A stretch of DNA of 9,358 bases, taken from Solirubrobacteraceae bacterium. Lineage in GTDB: Bacteria > Actinomycetota > Thermoleophilia > Solirubrobacterales > Solirubrobacteraceae. Where the stretch lies: contig JASHQV010000106.1 of assembly GCA_030038955.1 (NCBI GenBank), forward strand, positions 1 through 9,358, written 5' to 3'. This document shows positions 1 through 5,712 of this stretch, piece after piece (the first letter of the stretch is position 1; each line of letters starts with the position of its first letter). The translations under genes and the position numbers were made by a program. Under the pieces are notes generated by a model. It was not told where the DNA came from, made no database searches, and saw only the letters and a program-made list of their open reading frames with translations.

Positions 1-109
1 CGGTCGCACGTGCGACCTCGGGGTCGGCGTCGATCGGCAGCAGCTCCGCCACCTTGCGCTCCGCCTCAGTGACCACGAACTCGCGCACGACGGAACCCTC
101 CTTCGCCAT
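1..109 (-). CDS. 5' end of an unidentified protein gene, cut by the window edge
   Basis: Read on the minus strand, an ATG at 109-107 opens a frame that stays open to the window edge (36 codons, beginning MAKEGSVVREFVV and including AERKVAELLPIDADPEV). A near-perfect Shine-Dalgarno (GGAGGT, complement of 116-121) sits 6 nt before this ATG. That favours it over the in-frame ATG at 133-131, which has no such site. The visible part is charged and soluble-looking, with no signal peptide. I do not recognise the family. It is transcribed divergently from mntR, so the roughly 240 bp between them must hold its promoter as well. The forward-strand frame at 54-275 covering this stretch is judged a shadow. 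Gene reality is fairly sure; product unknown. Confidence 0.6.
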   Translation of the reverse strand, partial: MAKEGSVVREFVVTEAERKVAELLPIDADPEVARAT

Positions 110-202
110 CCACGTACCTCCATCTCGCTTCATGCTCAGTCGCCCTCGATCCAACCGGCCCCGCAGGCGACCGCCGGGAAGCTACAGAAACTCGCCGCCG
201 AT

Positions 203-250
203 TCACAGCTGCGCCGGCTCACAGCTGCGCTGGCTCACAGCTGCGCCGGC
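203..250. repeat. three tandem 16-bp direct repeats
   Basis: The unit TCACAGCTGCGCYGGC occurs three times in a row (203-218, 219-234, 235-250). The only difference is C/T at position 13 of the unit. Each unit carries the palindrome CAGCTG. The array lies in the gap between the divergent genes, about 60 bp upstream of the mntR promoter. It could be a cluster of regulator sites or simply a slippage array; nothing in the window repeats it elsewhere. Confidence 0.8.
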
Positions 251-312
251 TCGCAACGGCGACGACGTCTCGTGACCCCGCCGACGAGCCGCTCTCGTTT
301 CTCAGTCGGCCC

Positions 313-340
313 TTGACATCCGTTTTTGGCGTGCCAAAAT
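313..340 (+). promoter_or_regulatory. mntR promoter, probably giving a leaderless mRNA
   Basis: A consensus -35 hexamer TTGACA (313-318) is followed after 16 bp by CAAAAT (335-340), a 4/6 match to the -10 consensus. A start point about 7 nt downstream falls on or next to the ATG at 347. No Shine-Dalgarno precedes that ATG. Together this predicts a leaderless transcript, which is common in Actinobacteria. The operator palindrome at 324-339 lies between and over these elements. Confidence 0.65.
324..339. promoter_or_regulatory. palindromic operator, candidate MntR box
   Basis: TTTTGGC-GT-GCCAAAA is a perfect inverted repeat with 7-bp arms and a 2-bp centre, in an otherwise GC-rich region. It fills the spacer and overlaps the -10 element of the mntR promoter, the classic place for a repressor site. 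DtxR/MntR proteins bind A/T-edged palindromes of this general shape. Autoregulation by the adjacent MntR is therefore inferred. I find no second copy in the window, and in particular none before mntH. Confidence 0.6.
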
Positions 341-346
341 AGAAAC

Positions 347-1156
347 ATGGAATCTGACTTACCAGATTCTCGATCCAGATCGGTCGAGGATTATGCGAAA
401 GCGATCTTCATGCTCGAGTCTCACGCGAACAAGCCGGCGTCGAATGGCGCGCTCGCCGAGCGGCTGGGCGTCACGCCCGGCTCCGTCTCGGCGATGCTGA
501 CCAAGCTCGATGAGCTTGGGCTGACGACGCACGCGCCATACCACGGCGTGCATCTGACCGAGCATGGCCGCGAGCTGGCGCTGCGCGTGATCCGCCAGCA
601 TCGACTGGTCGAGCAGTTCCTAGCGGAAGCGCTCGGGATGTCGTGGGACCGTGTCGATGCGGAGGCCGAGGTGCTCGAGCACGTGCTGTCAGATGAGCTG
701 GAGCGGCTGATCGCGGCCCGGCTGCACGATCCCGAGCGGGATCCACACGGCGATCCGATCCCGACCGCCGAGCTTGCGCTGAGCGAGCCGGCAACCGGCG
801 CGACGCTGGCGGACGCACCCGTGGGCGTGGCCGTGCGGTTCGTGCGCGTATCGGACTCCGACCCGGAGATGCTGCGTTACCTGGGCAAGCGGGGAATCGC
901 GCCCGGCGCCGAGCTGACGGTGGTGAGGCGGGAGCCGTTCGGCGGCCCGGTGATCCTGTCGCGTCCCGAAGGCGGCGAGCAGCTGTCCTTCGGGCAGGAG
1001 CTGGCGCGCGCGATGCATGTCGAGGTGATCGCCGCCGATTCTGCGCCGGCAGATGGCGGGTCGGCGAGCACTGACTGCGCGGCATCCGCGCGACTGCATC
1101 CAGGACAGCGAAGTCCGCACGCTCGGCGCAAACCGAGCGGTCCGAGCCGCCGCTAG
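347..1156 (+). CDS. mntR: manganese-responsive DtxR-family transcriptional regulator (MntR-type)
   Basis: 269-aa metal-dependent repressor. Order: winged helix (about residues 12-75, with recognition-helix segment TPGSVSAMLTKLDELGL), dimerisation/metal-binding domain (76-150), SH3-like FeoA domain (about 160-232, including GIAPGAELTVVRREPFGGPV), then a 37-residue basic, low-complexity tail. Aligned by eye to the family, D15 (in SVEDY), H85, E108, E111 and H112 occupy the metal positions. DtxR/IdeR have Met10 and Cys102 where this protein has Asp15 and Glu108, matching the Asp8/Glu99 pair of Bacillus subtilis MntR. That argues for Mn(II) sensing rather than iron. ATG347 is chosen because upstream in-frame codons (TTG at 326) fall inside the operator. 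mntH follows after 215 bp and is the obvious target. The long tail is unusual and may be disordered. Confidence 0.9.
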   Translation: MESDLPDSRSRSVEDYAKAIFMLESHANKPASNGALAERLGVTPGSVSAMLTKLDELGLTTHAPYHGVHLTEHGRELALRVIRQHRLVEQFLAEALGMSWDRVDAEAEVLEHVLSDELERLIAARLHDPERDPHGDPIPTAELALSEPATGATLADAPVGVAVRFVRVSDSDPEMLRYLGKRGIAPGAELTVVRREPFGGPVILSRPEGGEQLSFGQELARAMHVEVIAADSAPADGGSASTDCAASARLHPGQRSPHARRKPSGPSRR

Positions 1157-1179
1157 CGGAGCAGCTCTGAGCGCTCCGC
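1156..1179 (+). terminator. stem-loop at the end of mntR
   Basis: GCGGAGC (1156-1162) pairs perfectly with GCTCCGC (1173-1179) across a 10-nt loop, beginning at the last base of the mntR stop codon. There is no T-run afterwards, so it is at best a GC-type terminator or an mRNA-stabilising hairpin. Confidence 0.35.
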
Positions 1180-1259
1180 CCGGTCGGTCGGGCTGAGCGA
1201 GCAGGCAGTGCCGTCTGCGGTGGGCGCCGGGTAACGCTAGCGGGCTGCGCCAGGCCCGC

Positions 1260-1291
1260 CGCGGCGGCCACGCCGTGGCTGGGCCGCCGCG
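1260..1291 (+). promoter_or_regulatory. strong GC hairpin in the mntR-mntH gap
   Basis: A 10-bp perfect stem (1260-1269 with 1282-1291; GGCGGCC / GGCCGCC core) encloses a 12-nt loop about 80 nt before mntH. It could be a terminator separating mntR from mntH, or a leader structure of the mntH mRNA. I looked for the Mn-sensing yybP-ykoY motif here and could not find its conserved core. I also see no clear promoter for mntH between 1292 and 1371. Confidence 0.35.
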
Positions 1292-1371
1292 CAGCCGGTG
1301 TGGGCGCGCGACGGCACCGCGCGTCACCCGCCAGATGTAGTCAATCGACGAATTCTGAAAGAGGTTTGATC

Positions 1372-2739
1372 ATGAACTATCCGTTCAGGCGGTCCGCGGC
1401 GGTTGCCGTAGGGAGCGCCGATATCTTCGATCCCGGTACGACGCCTTTCGGCGCGGACATCCCGAACTACGAGCGGGCGGTCCCCACGTTGCAGGAGATC
1501 ATGGCCAAGGGCAAGTTCCTGCGCTGGATGTCCCTGGTCGGACCGGCGTTCGTGGCATCGGTCGCGTATGTCGATCCCGGGAACTTCGCCACGAACTTCC
1601 AGTCTGGCTCCGAGCACGGCTACCTGCTGGTGTGGGTGATCGTGATGGCCAACCTGATGGCGATGCTGTGCCAGTACCTGACCGCGAAGCTGGGTATCGC
1701 GACCGGCCTGAGCCTGCCGCAGATCTGTTACACGCAGTACAGCCGCGGCCGGAACATATTCCTGTGGCTCGAGTCCGAGTTCATCGCGATGGCGACCGAC
1801 CTGGCCGAGTTCACGGGCGCAGCAGTCGGGCTGAACCTGGTGTTTGGGATTCCGCTGTTCGAGGCCGGGCTGGTGACCGGTGTGATCTCGTTCGCGATCC
1901 TGTTCCTGGAGCAGCGGGGCTACCGGCCGTTCGAGGTCGCGATCATCGGCCTGCTGATGTTCGTGGGGATCGGCTTCCTCTACAACTTCGTGGACATCGG
2001 CCGGGAGTCCGCGTCGGGGATCCTCGGTGGTCTCGCCCCTCGGCTCGACGGCGGCGACACCGGCTATCTGATGGTGGGCATCATCGGTGCGACCGTGATG
2101 CCACACGTGATCTACCTGCACTCGGCGCTGCACTCGAAGCGCATCCGCCCGATCGACGACGAAGAGGCACAGACGATCAACCGCTTCAGCAAGTGGGACT
2201 GCATCGGCGGGCTGGGCCTGGCCGGGCTCGTGAACCTGTCGATGCTGTGCATCGCCGCGGCGCTGTTCCACTCAACCGGCCACAGCAACATCGACAATCT
2301 CGGCCCGATCCACGCCCACCTGGCGACGATGGTCGGCGGCGGCGCAGCGCTGGCGTTCGGGATCGCGCTGATCGCCTCGGGGCTGTCCTCTTCGACGGTC
2401 GGAACCTATGCGGGCCAGATCGTCATGGAGGGGTTCATGAACTGGCGGATCTCGCTGTTCCTGCGGCGAGCGGTGACGATGATCCCGTCGCTGATCGTGC
2501 TCGGCAGTGGCATCAACACCACAGCTGCGCTCGTGGTCTCGCAGGTGTTCCTGTCGTTCGGGATTCCGTTCGCCCTGATCCCCACACTGCTGAACACGCG
2601 CAAGCCCGAGCTGATGGGCAGGCTCGTCAACCGGCGGCTGACCACCTGGGTCGGAACGTTCACGGTCGCCGTGATCACCTGTCTGAACCTGTATCTGCTG
2701 TACACAATCTTCAAATCTCCGACGGCGGCGGGACTGTGA
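1372..2739 (+). CDS. mntH: NRAMP-family proton-coupled manganese importer MntH
   Basis: 455-aa inner-membrane Mn(II)/H+ symporter, full length for the family (11 or so hydrophobic helices). Two signature sites are present: TM1 carries DPGNF (D68, N71) and TM6 carries GATVMPHVIYLHS (A240, M243, H245). These positions coordinate the metal in characterised NRAMP transporters, so the protein should be functional. The start is ATG1372, preceded by AGAGG with good spacing. The longer frame from 1300 would run through a GC leader with no ribosome site. The cytoplasmic N-terminus is about 50 residues, somewhat long. mntR lies upstream on the same strand and a 31-aa ORF begins 57 bp after the stop. 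A frameshifted remnant of a paralogue lies at 6052-6176. Confidence 0.95.
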   Translation: MNYPFRRSAAVAVGSADIFDPGTTPFGADIPNYERAVPTLQEIMAKGKFLRWMSLVGPAFVASVAYVDPGNFATNFQSGSEHGYLLVWVIVMANLMAMLCQYLTAKLGIATGLSLPQICYTQYSRGRNIFLWLESEFIAMATDLAEFTGAAVGLNLVFGIPLFEAGLVTGVISFAILFLEQRGYRPFEVAIIGLLMFVGIGFLYNFVDIGRESASGILGGLAPRLDGGDTGYLMVGIIGATVMPHVIYLHSALHSKRIRPIDDEEAQTINRFSKWDCIGGLGLAGLVNLSMLCIAAALFHSTGHSNIDNLGPIHAHLATMVGGGAALAFGIALIASGLSSSTVGTYAGQIVMEGFMNWRISLFLRRAVTMIPSLIVLGSGINTTAALVVSQVFLSFGIPFALIPTLLNTRKPELMGRLVNRRLTTWVGTFTVAVITCLNLYLLYTIFKSPTAAGL

Positions 2740-2796
2740 GCGTAACTGTGGCGGTCCCGAAACGTATCGATCAGAAAAGCGATTGGAGCCAATGCG

Positions 2797-2892
2797 ATGA
2801 CGACGATCAACAGGTTGTTGATGGCGCTGTGGGGCACGTCGGCAACGACGCCACCTGCGCCCCGCATCTTGGTCGAGCGCGAGCGCGCGTAG
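2797..2892 (+). CDS. 31-aa small protein downstream of mntH, copy 1
   Basis: ATG2797 to TAG2892, 31 residues: MTTINRLLMALWGT, then SATTPPAPRILVERERA. A ribosome site (TTGGAG) precedes the ATG by about 8-9 nt. It is listed because an intact paralogue lies at 6229-6324 (MTTINRLLMVLWGT... PPAPRIL), with 23/31 residues identical, no indels, and roughly 82% nucleotide identity. Each copy lies 52-57 bp after an mntH stop codon (intact here, remnant there). The first 14 residues could form a short amphipathic helix; the second half is Pro-rich and charged. There is no cysteine or histidine, so direct metal binding is not obvious. I know no family for it. A role beside MntH is inferred from position only. 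The strong nucleotide conservation could also reflect an RNA element. Confidence 0.7.
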   Translation: MTTINRLLMALWGTSATTPPAPRILVERERA

Positions 2893-2905
2893 CCCGCGCT
2901 CGCGC
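2877..2905 (+). terminator. 11-bp GC hairpin overlapping the stop of the 31-aa ORF (copy 1)
   Basis: GCGCGAGCGCG (2877-2887) pairs perfectly with CGCGCTCGCGC (2895-2905) around a 7-nt loop containing the TAG stop. No T-run follows. A comparable hairpin, also with a 7-nt loop, follows the second copy at 6326-6346. It probably ends or stabilises the mntH-small ORF transcript. Confidence 0.5.
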
Positions 2906-3002
2906 CAGCCTCGTGGCGGGTACGGGCACAGTGCACGGTGTGCCCTCGGACGGAGCATGGTCCGTCACCCACGACATCTACACTCACGCCAACCGACGCT
3001 GT

Positions 3003-3149
3003 TGCGAGGGTCGGCGGAGACCTGGCAAGGACATCGTGGTAACGAACCAGGACCTCGGCGAGCGACGGCGGGGTGATTCGTCGCTTGGGCTGACGCTGGC
3101 GAGATCGCGGTCGTGGGGCAGCGATTCGGATGCGCAGCAGCAACCCTGA
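3003..3149 (+). pseudogene. decayed copy of the winged-helix regulator at 3375-3725
   Basis: In one continuous reading frame ending at TGA 3147-3149, the translation carries three blocks that match the intact regulator in order. These are VTNQDLGE versus RTTDQDIVA, DSSLGLTLA versus ESSVRLTALG, and the C-terminus SWGSDSDAQQQP versus AAWSDESDARQQV. Most of the wing and recognition helix is missing between blocks, and there is no clear start. The overlap with the next gene is also kept: the ATG of the CDF-like remnant (3130) lies inside the last codons, just as the intact CDF start (3706) lies inside the intact regulator. The left boundary is approximate. The 110 bp before it (2893-3002) holds nothing I can identify. 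Confidence 0.6.
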
Positions 3150-3378
3150 TTCTCACGTACATACTCATGGCGGACCTCACTCGCGTGCGATTCGCCCGTC
3201 ACTGATCGCCGCCTGCCTGGTCAGGCGCCCGGCCCGAGCGCGCCGGTGGCAGCGACGCTTCGCTGTCACCGGCGTTGCGGCGCGCTCGTCGATGGTCGCA
3301 GCGCCCGTCGGCCAATGGTTGTCGAAGAGCAGCCTTGAGTCGCGCTGGCATCCAGTTGGTGCGGATGTGCGGCCGTGA
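3130..3378 (+). pseudogene. decayed copy of the CDF exporter (N-terminal fragment with internal deletion)
   Basis: The frame starts MRSSNPDSHVHTHGG, matching MRASRSDSHVRSHSG of the intact CDF at 3706. After 18 residues it continues AIRPSLIAACLVRRP, which matches AIGLSLLAARLVRRP at residues 83-97 of the CDF. An in-frame deletion of about 64 codons therefore removed most of the His tract, TM1 and TM2 with its metal-binding HxxxD. After VRRP the similarity ends, and the frame closes at 3378 in a GTGA overlap with the next ORF. It cannot be a working transporter. A surviving short His-bearing peptide is possible but unsupported. Confidence 0.65.
3241..3274. terminator. 15-bp stem, 4-nt loop hairpin
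   Basis: 3241-3255 pairs with 3260-3274 with a single G-T wobble, leaving the 4-nt loop CGCT. Additional complementary arms flank it (GAGCGCGCC at 3236-3244 and GGCGCGCTC at 3279-3287), offering an alternative outer fold. It sits inside the CDF remnant, upstream of the intact regulator. It resembles a GC-type, possibly bidirectional, terminator, but no T-run is present on either side. Confidence 0.45.
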
Positions 3379-3725
3379 GGAGGTTGCACTGTCGAGGTGT
3401 CGAACCGGAGCTGTGCTTGCTGGTACTCGGGGCGATACTCGACGCCGAGCGACGGGGTGTAAGGACAACAGACCAAGACATCGTCGCCAGTGTGATGAAG
3501 GGCGTCGGCAAGCTCACAGCGAGACGGGTCCTGCGGGCGCTCGTAGAGACCGGCTTGATCGCTCGCGATCCACCGAAGGTGGTGATCGGCCCCGGTCACC
3601 TGTGGTTTCTCTACAAGGTCGAGTCGAGTGTCAGGCTGACCGCGCTCGGGCACGCGGTCGCTGCGATCGACGTAGGCACGATCGCGGCGTGGAGCGACGA
3701 GTCAGATGCGCGCCAGCAGGTCTGA
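3375..3725 (+). CDS. putative winged-helix DNA-binding protein upstream of the CDF exporter
   Basis: About 116 aa, ending at TGA 3723-3725. The body looks like a small winged helix: helix 1 (LLVLGAILDAERRG), helix 2 (TTDQDIVASVMKGVG), recognition helix (TARRVLRALVETGLIAR), then a hairpin and RLTALGHAV, as seen in MarR/PadR-like regulators. I cannot assign a family, and it has no Cys/His cluster like ArsR or MerR metal sensors. The start is uncertain. GTG3375 overlaps the preceding stop (GTGA) but has no ribosome site; GAGGAGG lies at 3377-3383, too close to TTG3384. A start at 3411-3420 is also possible. The 3' end overlaps the CDF start by 20 bp, implying co-translation and a regulatory or partner role for zinc/cation efflux. 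A decayed duplicate lies at 3003-3149. Confidence 0.6.
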   Translation: MRRLHCRGVEPELCLLVLGAILDAERRGVRTTDQDIVASVMKGVGKLTARRVLRALVETGLIARDPPKVVIGPGHLWFLYKVESSVRLTALGHAVAAIDVGTIAAWSDESDARQQV

Positions 3726-4704
3726 TTCTCACGTACGTAGTCACAGCGGGCACGCACACGATGGGCATGCTGGACACAGCCACGGTCACGCCGGGCATGA
3801 GCACGGTGTGAGCGCTGACGCGGACACCGGCAAGTTGGCGGTCGCGTTTGCGCTGATCGCCGGGTTCATGGTGATCGAGGTGGGGGCCGGGGTGATCGCG
3901 CATTCGCTGGCGCTGCTGTCCGACGCCGGCCACATGCTGACCGACTCGGGCGCGATCGGCCTGTCGCTGCTCGCCGCTCGTCTGGTCCGACGGCCGCCCG
4001 GAGGTGTGCTCACGTTCGGGCTCAAGCGCATGGAGGTCCTGTCGGCGCAGCTCAACGGTGCGACACTGCTGATCCTCGCGGTCCTGATCGTCTACGAAGC
4101 GATCCACCGTCTGATCGCGCCGCCACATGTGCAGGCCGAGCTGATCCTCGCCGTCGCGCTGTTCGGCACGCTGGTCAACGTGGCCGCGAGCTGGACCCTG
4201 GCTCGTGCTGATCGCGAGCGGCTCAATGTCGAGGGGTCCTTTCAGCACGTGCTCAACGACCTGTGGGCGTTCATCGGCACGGCGGTCGCTGCCGGAGTGA
4301 TCCTGGCTACCGGCTTCGAGCGTGCCGACCCGATCATCTCGCTGCTGATCGCCTACCTGATGGCTCGCTCGGGCTATAGCCTGATCAAGGCCTCAGGCCG
4401 CGTGTTCCTGGAGGCCGCGCCCGAGGGGTTCGATCCCGATCGGATCGGCCAGGCGCTGACTCACGCCACCGGCGTGGTCGAGGTGCACGACCTGCACGTG
4501 TGGGAGATCACATCCGGGCTCCCGTCGTTGTCGGCACATGTGCTGGTCGGCCAGCGAGATGACTGCCACGCCACTCGGCGCGAGCTCGAGCAGATCTTGC
4601 GCGACTGCTTCCACGTGCAGCACACGACACTTCAGGTGGATCACCTGCCGGCGGAGCTGTTGCAGATCGAGGCGCCGCCATCGGCCTCGACGGCGCCGGG
4701 GTGA
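3706..4704 (+). CDS. CDF-family divalent cation exporter (CzcD/ZitB-like)
   Basis: 332-aa cation diffusion facilitator, an inner-membrane proton-coupled exporter of Zn(II) and possibly Co/Cd/Mn. A His-rich N-terminus (10 His in residues 1-34, with runs such as GHSHGHAGHEHG) precedes six TM helices. Metal ligands are visible: HMLTD in TM2 (H76, D80) and HVLND in TM5 (H181, D185), the HxxxD pair typical of zinc-type members. The cytoplasmic C-terminal domain follows (about 240-315, including VVEVHDLHVWEI and HTTLQVDH). ATG3706 is kept because the His tract in this frame is clearly part of the protein; GGAG lies 11 nt upstream. It overlaps the regulator-like gene by 20 bp. Metal specificity is inferred, not shown. 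A decayed copy starts at 3130. Confidence 0.92.
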   Translation: MRASRSDSHVRSHSGHAHDGHAGHSHGHAGHEHGVSADADTGKLAVAFALIAGFMVIEVGAGVIAHSLALLSDAGHMLTDSGAIGLSLLAARLVRRPPGGVLTFGLKRMEVLSAQLNGATLLILAVLIVYEAIHRLIAPPHVQAELILAVALFGTLVNVAASWTLARADRERLNVEGSFQHVLNDLWAFIGTAVAAGVILATGFERADPIISLLIAYLMARSGYSLIKASGRVFLEAAPEGFDPDRIGQALTHATGVVEVHDLHVWEITSGLPSLSAHVLVGQRDDCHATRRELEQILRDCFHVQHTTLQVDHLPAELLQIEAPPSASTAPG

Positions 4705-4750
4705 CGTCGTCGGCGTACCTCAAGGCGGGACGTGACAGGAGACGACCAGC

Positions 4751-5482
4751 ATGACTACCCTGGAGATGCTGCTCCGCCTCGGCGTCGGCGTTGGCCTCGG
4801 CACCGTGATTGGCTTCGAGCGCCAGTATCGTGCCCGGATGGCGGGGCTGCGCACGAATGCGCTGGTCGCGACGGGCGCAGCGTTGTTCGTGCTGCTCTCG
4901 GCGTACGGCTTTGGTGGGCTGAGCAACAGCAGTCACGCCGATCCGACGCGCGTGGCGGCGCAGATCGTGTCCGGGATTGGCTTCCTTGGCGCCGGCGTGA
5001 TCCTCCACGACGGGCTCACCGTGCGCGGGCTCAACACGGCCGCAACGATGTGGTGCTCGGCCGCGGTGGGCGCACTCGCGGGCGCCGGCATGCTGTCGGT
5101 CGCGGCGGTGGGCACGGCCGTTGTCGTGTCCATCCACGTGCTTCTGCGGCCGCTCGGCCGCGTCGTCGACCGTCGCCCAGAGACCGGAGACGATACGCCG
5201 ACCGCATACTCGTTCCGTGCGGTAACCCACGACGCAGGCGAGGCGCACGTCCGGGCGCTGATCGTGCAGGCCCTCGCCCGTACGGACTTTGTGTTGCGCT
5301 CGGTCGCTAGCGCGAACACAGGTCTCGATGGCCAGGTCGAGGTGCAGGCGGCACTCGACGCCGACCATCGCGACGATAGGCAGCTCGAGTCGATCGTCGG
5401 GCGCCTATCGCTCGAGCCATCCGTGATCAGTGTCCGCTGGCAGGCAGAGAGCGGCGGCCGCGACCACGGAGATGAGAGTTGA
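4751..5482 (+). CDS. MgtC/SapB-family inner-membrane protein
   Basis: 243 aa. The N-terminal hydrophobic domain holds about four to five TM helices (residues 5-135) with family hallmarks: GTVIGFERQYRARMAGLRTN near the start, then GIGFLGAGVIL and GLNTAATMWCSAAVGALAGAG. The C-terminal soluble domain (about 160-230) is ACT-like, as in the longer members. MgtC proteins are linked to growth at low Mg(II), acid stress and intracellular survival; in Salmonella MgtC restrains the F1F0 ATP synthase. Actual substrate transport by this family is not established. AGGAG (4737-4741) precedes ATG4751 by 9 nt. It follows the CDF by 46 bp and overlaps the next small gene by 4 bp, so it is probably in one operon with both. 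Confidence 0.9.
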   Translation: MTTLEMLLRLGVGVGLGTVIGFERQYRARMAGLRTNALVATGAALFVLLSAYGFGGLSNSSHADPTRVAAQIVSGIGFLGAGVILHDGLTVRGLNTAATMWCSAAVGALAGAGMLSVAAVGTAVVVSIHVLLRPLGRVVDRRPETGDDTPTAYSFRAVTHDAGEAHVRALIVQALARTDFVLRSVASANTGLDGQVEVQAALDADHRDDRQLESIVGRLSLEPSVISVRWQAESGGRDHGDES

Positions 5483-5703
5483 CGCAGGGCGCAGCACGGC
5501 AGATCGATTACGGTCACGATCGACCCGTCGATGCCACGGCAGCACCTGCGGGGGACGAGTCCCGGCGCGCGAGCGGCCGCCTGGACGATGCTCGCCGGGT
5601 GTGGTCATTTGTGCTGATGGTCGTGGCCGCAGTGGTCGCCGCGATCATCGGCCAGGTGGTCGATGGCGCGTTGCTGATCGTGATCTTCGCGACCTCCGGT
5701 TAG
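5479..5703 (+). CDS. 74-aa small membrane protein translationally coupled to the MgtC-like gene
   Basis: TTG5479 overlaps the mgtC-like TGA (5480-5482), and GGAG lies 7 nt upstream, the arrangement expected for translational coupling. Residues 1-40 are hydrophilic. Residues 42-72 (VWSFVLMVVAAVVAAIIGQ, then VVDGALLIVIFATSG) form one long or two short membrane helices with a short polar turn. I recognise no family. In Salmonella a small membrane peptide, MgtR, is encoded with mgtC and promotes MgtC turnover. A similar partner role here is only an analogy from gene order. The sequence AAIIGQVVDG resembles GAIVGQLVVR in the glycine-zipper protein at 6423, perhaps by convergence. Confidence 0.65.
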   Translation: MTQGAARQIDYGHDRPVDATAAPAGDESRRASGRLDDARRVWSFVLMVVAAVVAAIIGQVVDGALLIVIFATSG

Positions 5704-5712
5704 CTGAGGGCG

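Noticed and set aside
326..346. Longer mntR start at TTG326
   Set aside because: The seven extra codons would lie inside the operator and -10 region, without a ribosome site.
471..1271. Long minus-strand frames opposite mntR (266 aa and 212 aa)
   Set aside because: They run antisense to a conserved gene, are Arg/Ala/Pro-rich and have no domain, typical of high-GC shadows.
1157..1371. yybP-ykoY manganese riboswitch before mntH
   Set aside because: The position and gene are right, but the conserved GGGGAGUAG-like and loop sequences are not there. GGAGCAGC alone is not enough.
2947..3003. Possible tyrosine-recombinase C-terminus (VTHDIYTHANRR looks like the active-site Tyr segment)
   Set aside because: Only about 12 residues resemble the motif, with no upstream R-H-R catalytic residues and no att-like repeats. 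A frame from the decayed regulator runs directly on from it. A chance match is more likely.
1632..3149. 505-aa forward frame spanning mntH and beyond
   Set aside because: Up to 2739 it is a shadow of mntH in another frame, with Arg/Asp/Pro-rich noise. Only its last 50 or so codons match something real, the decayed regulator listed separately.
4508..5368. Minus-strand 286-aa frame opposite CDF and mgtC
   Set aside because: It is His/Arg-rich antisense noise crossing two conserved genes, with no recognisable domain.
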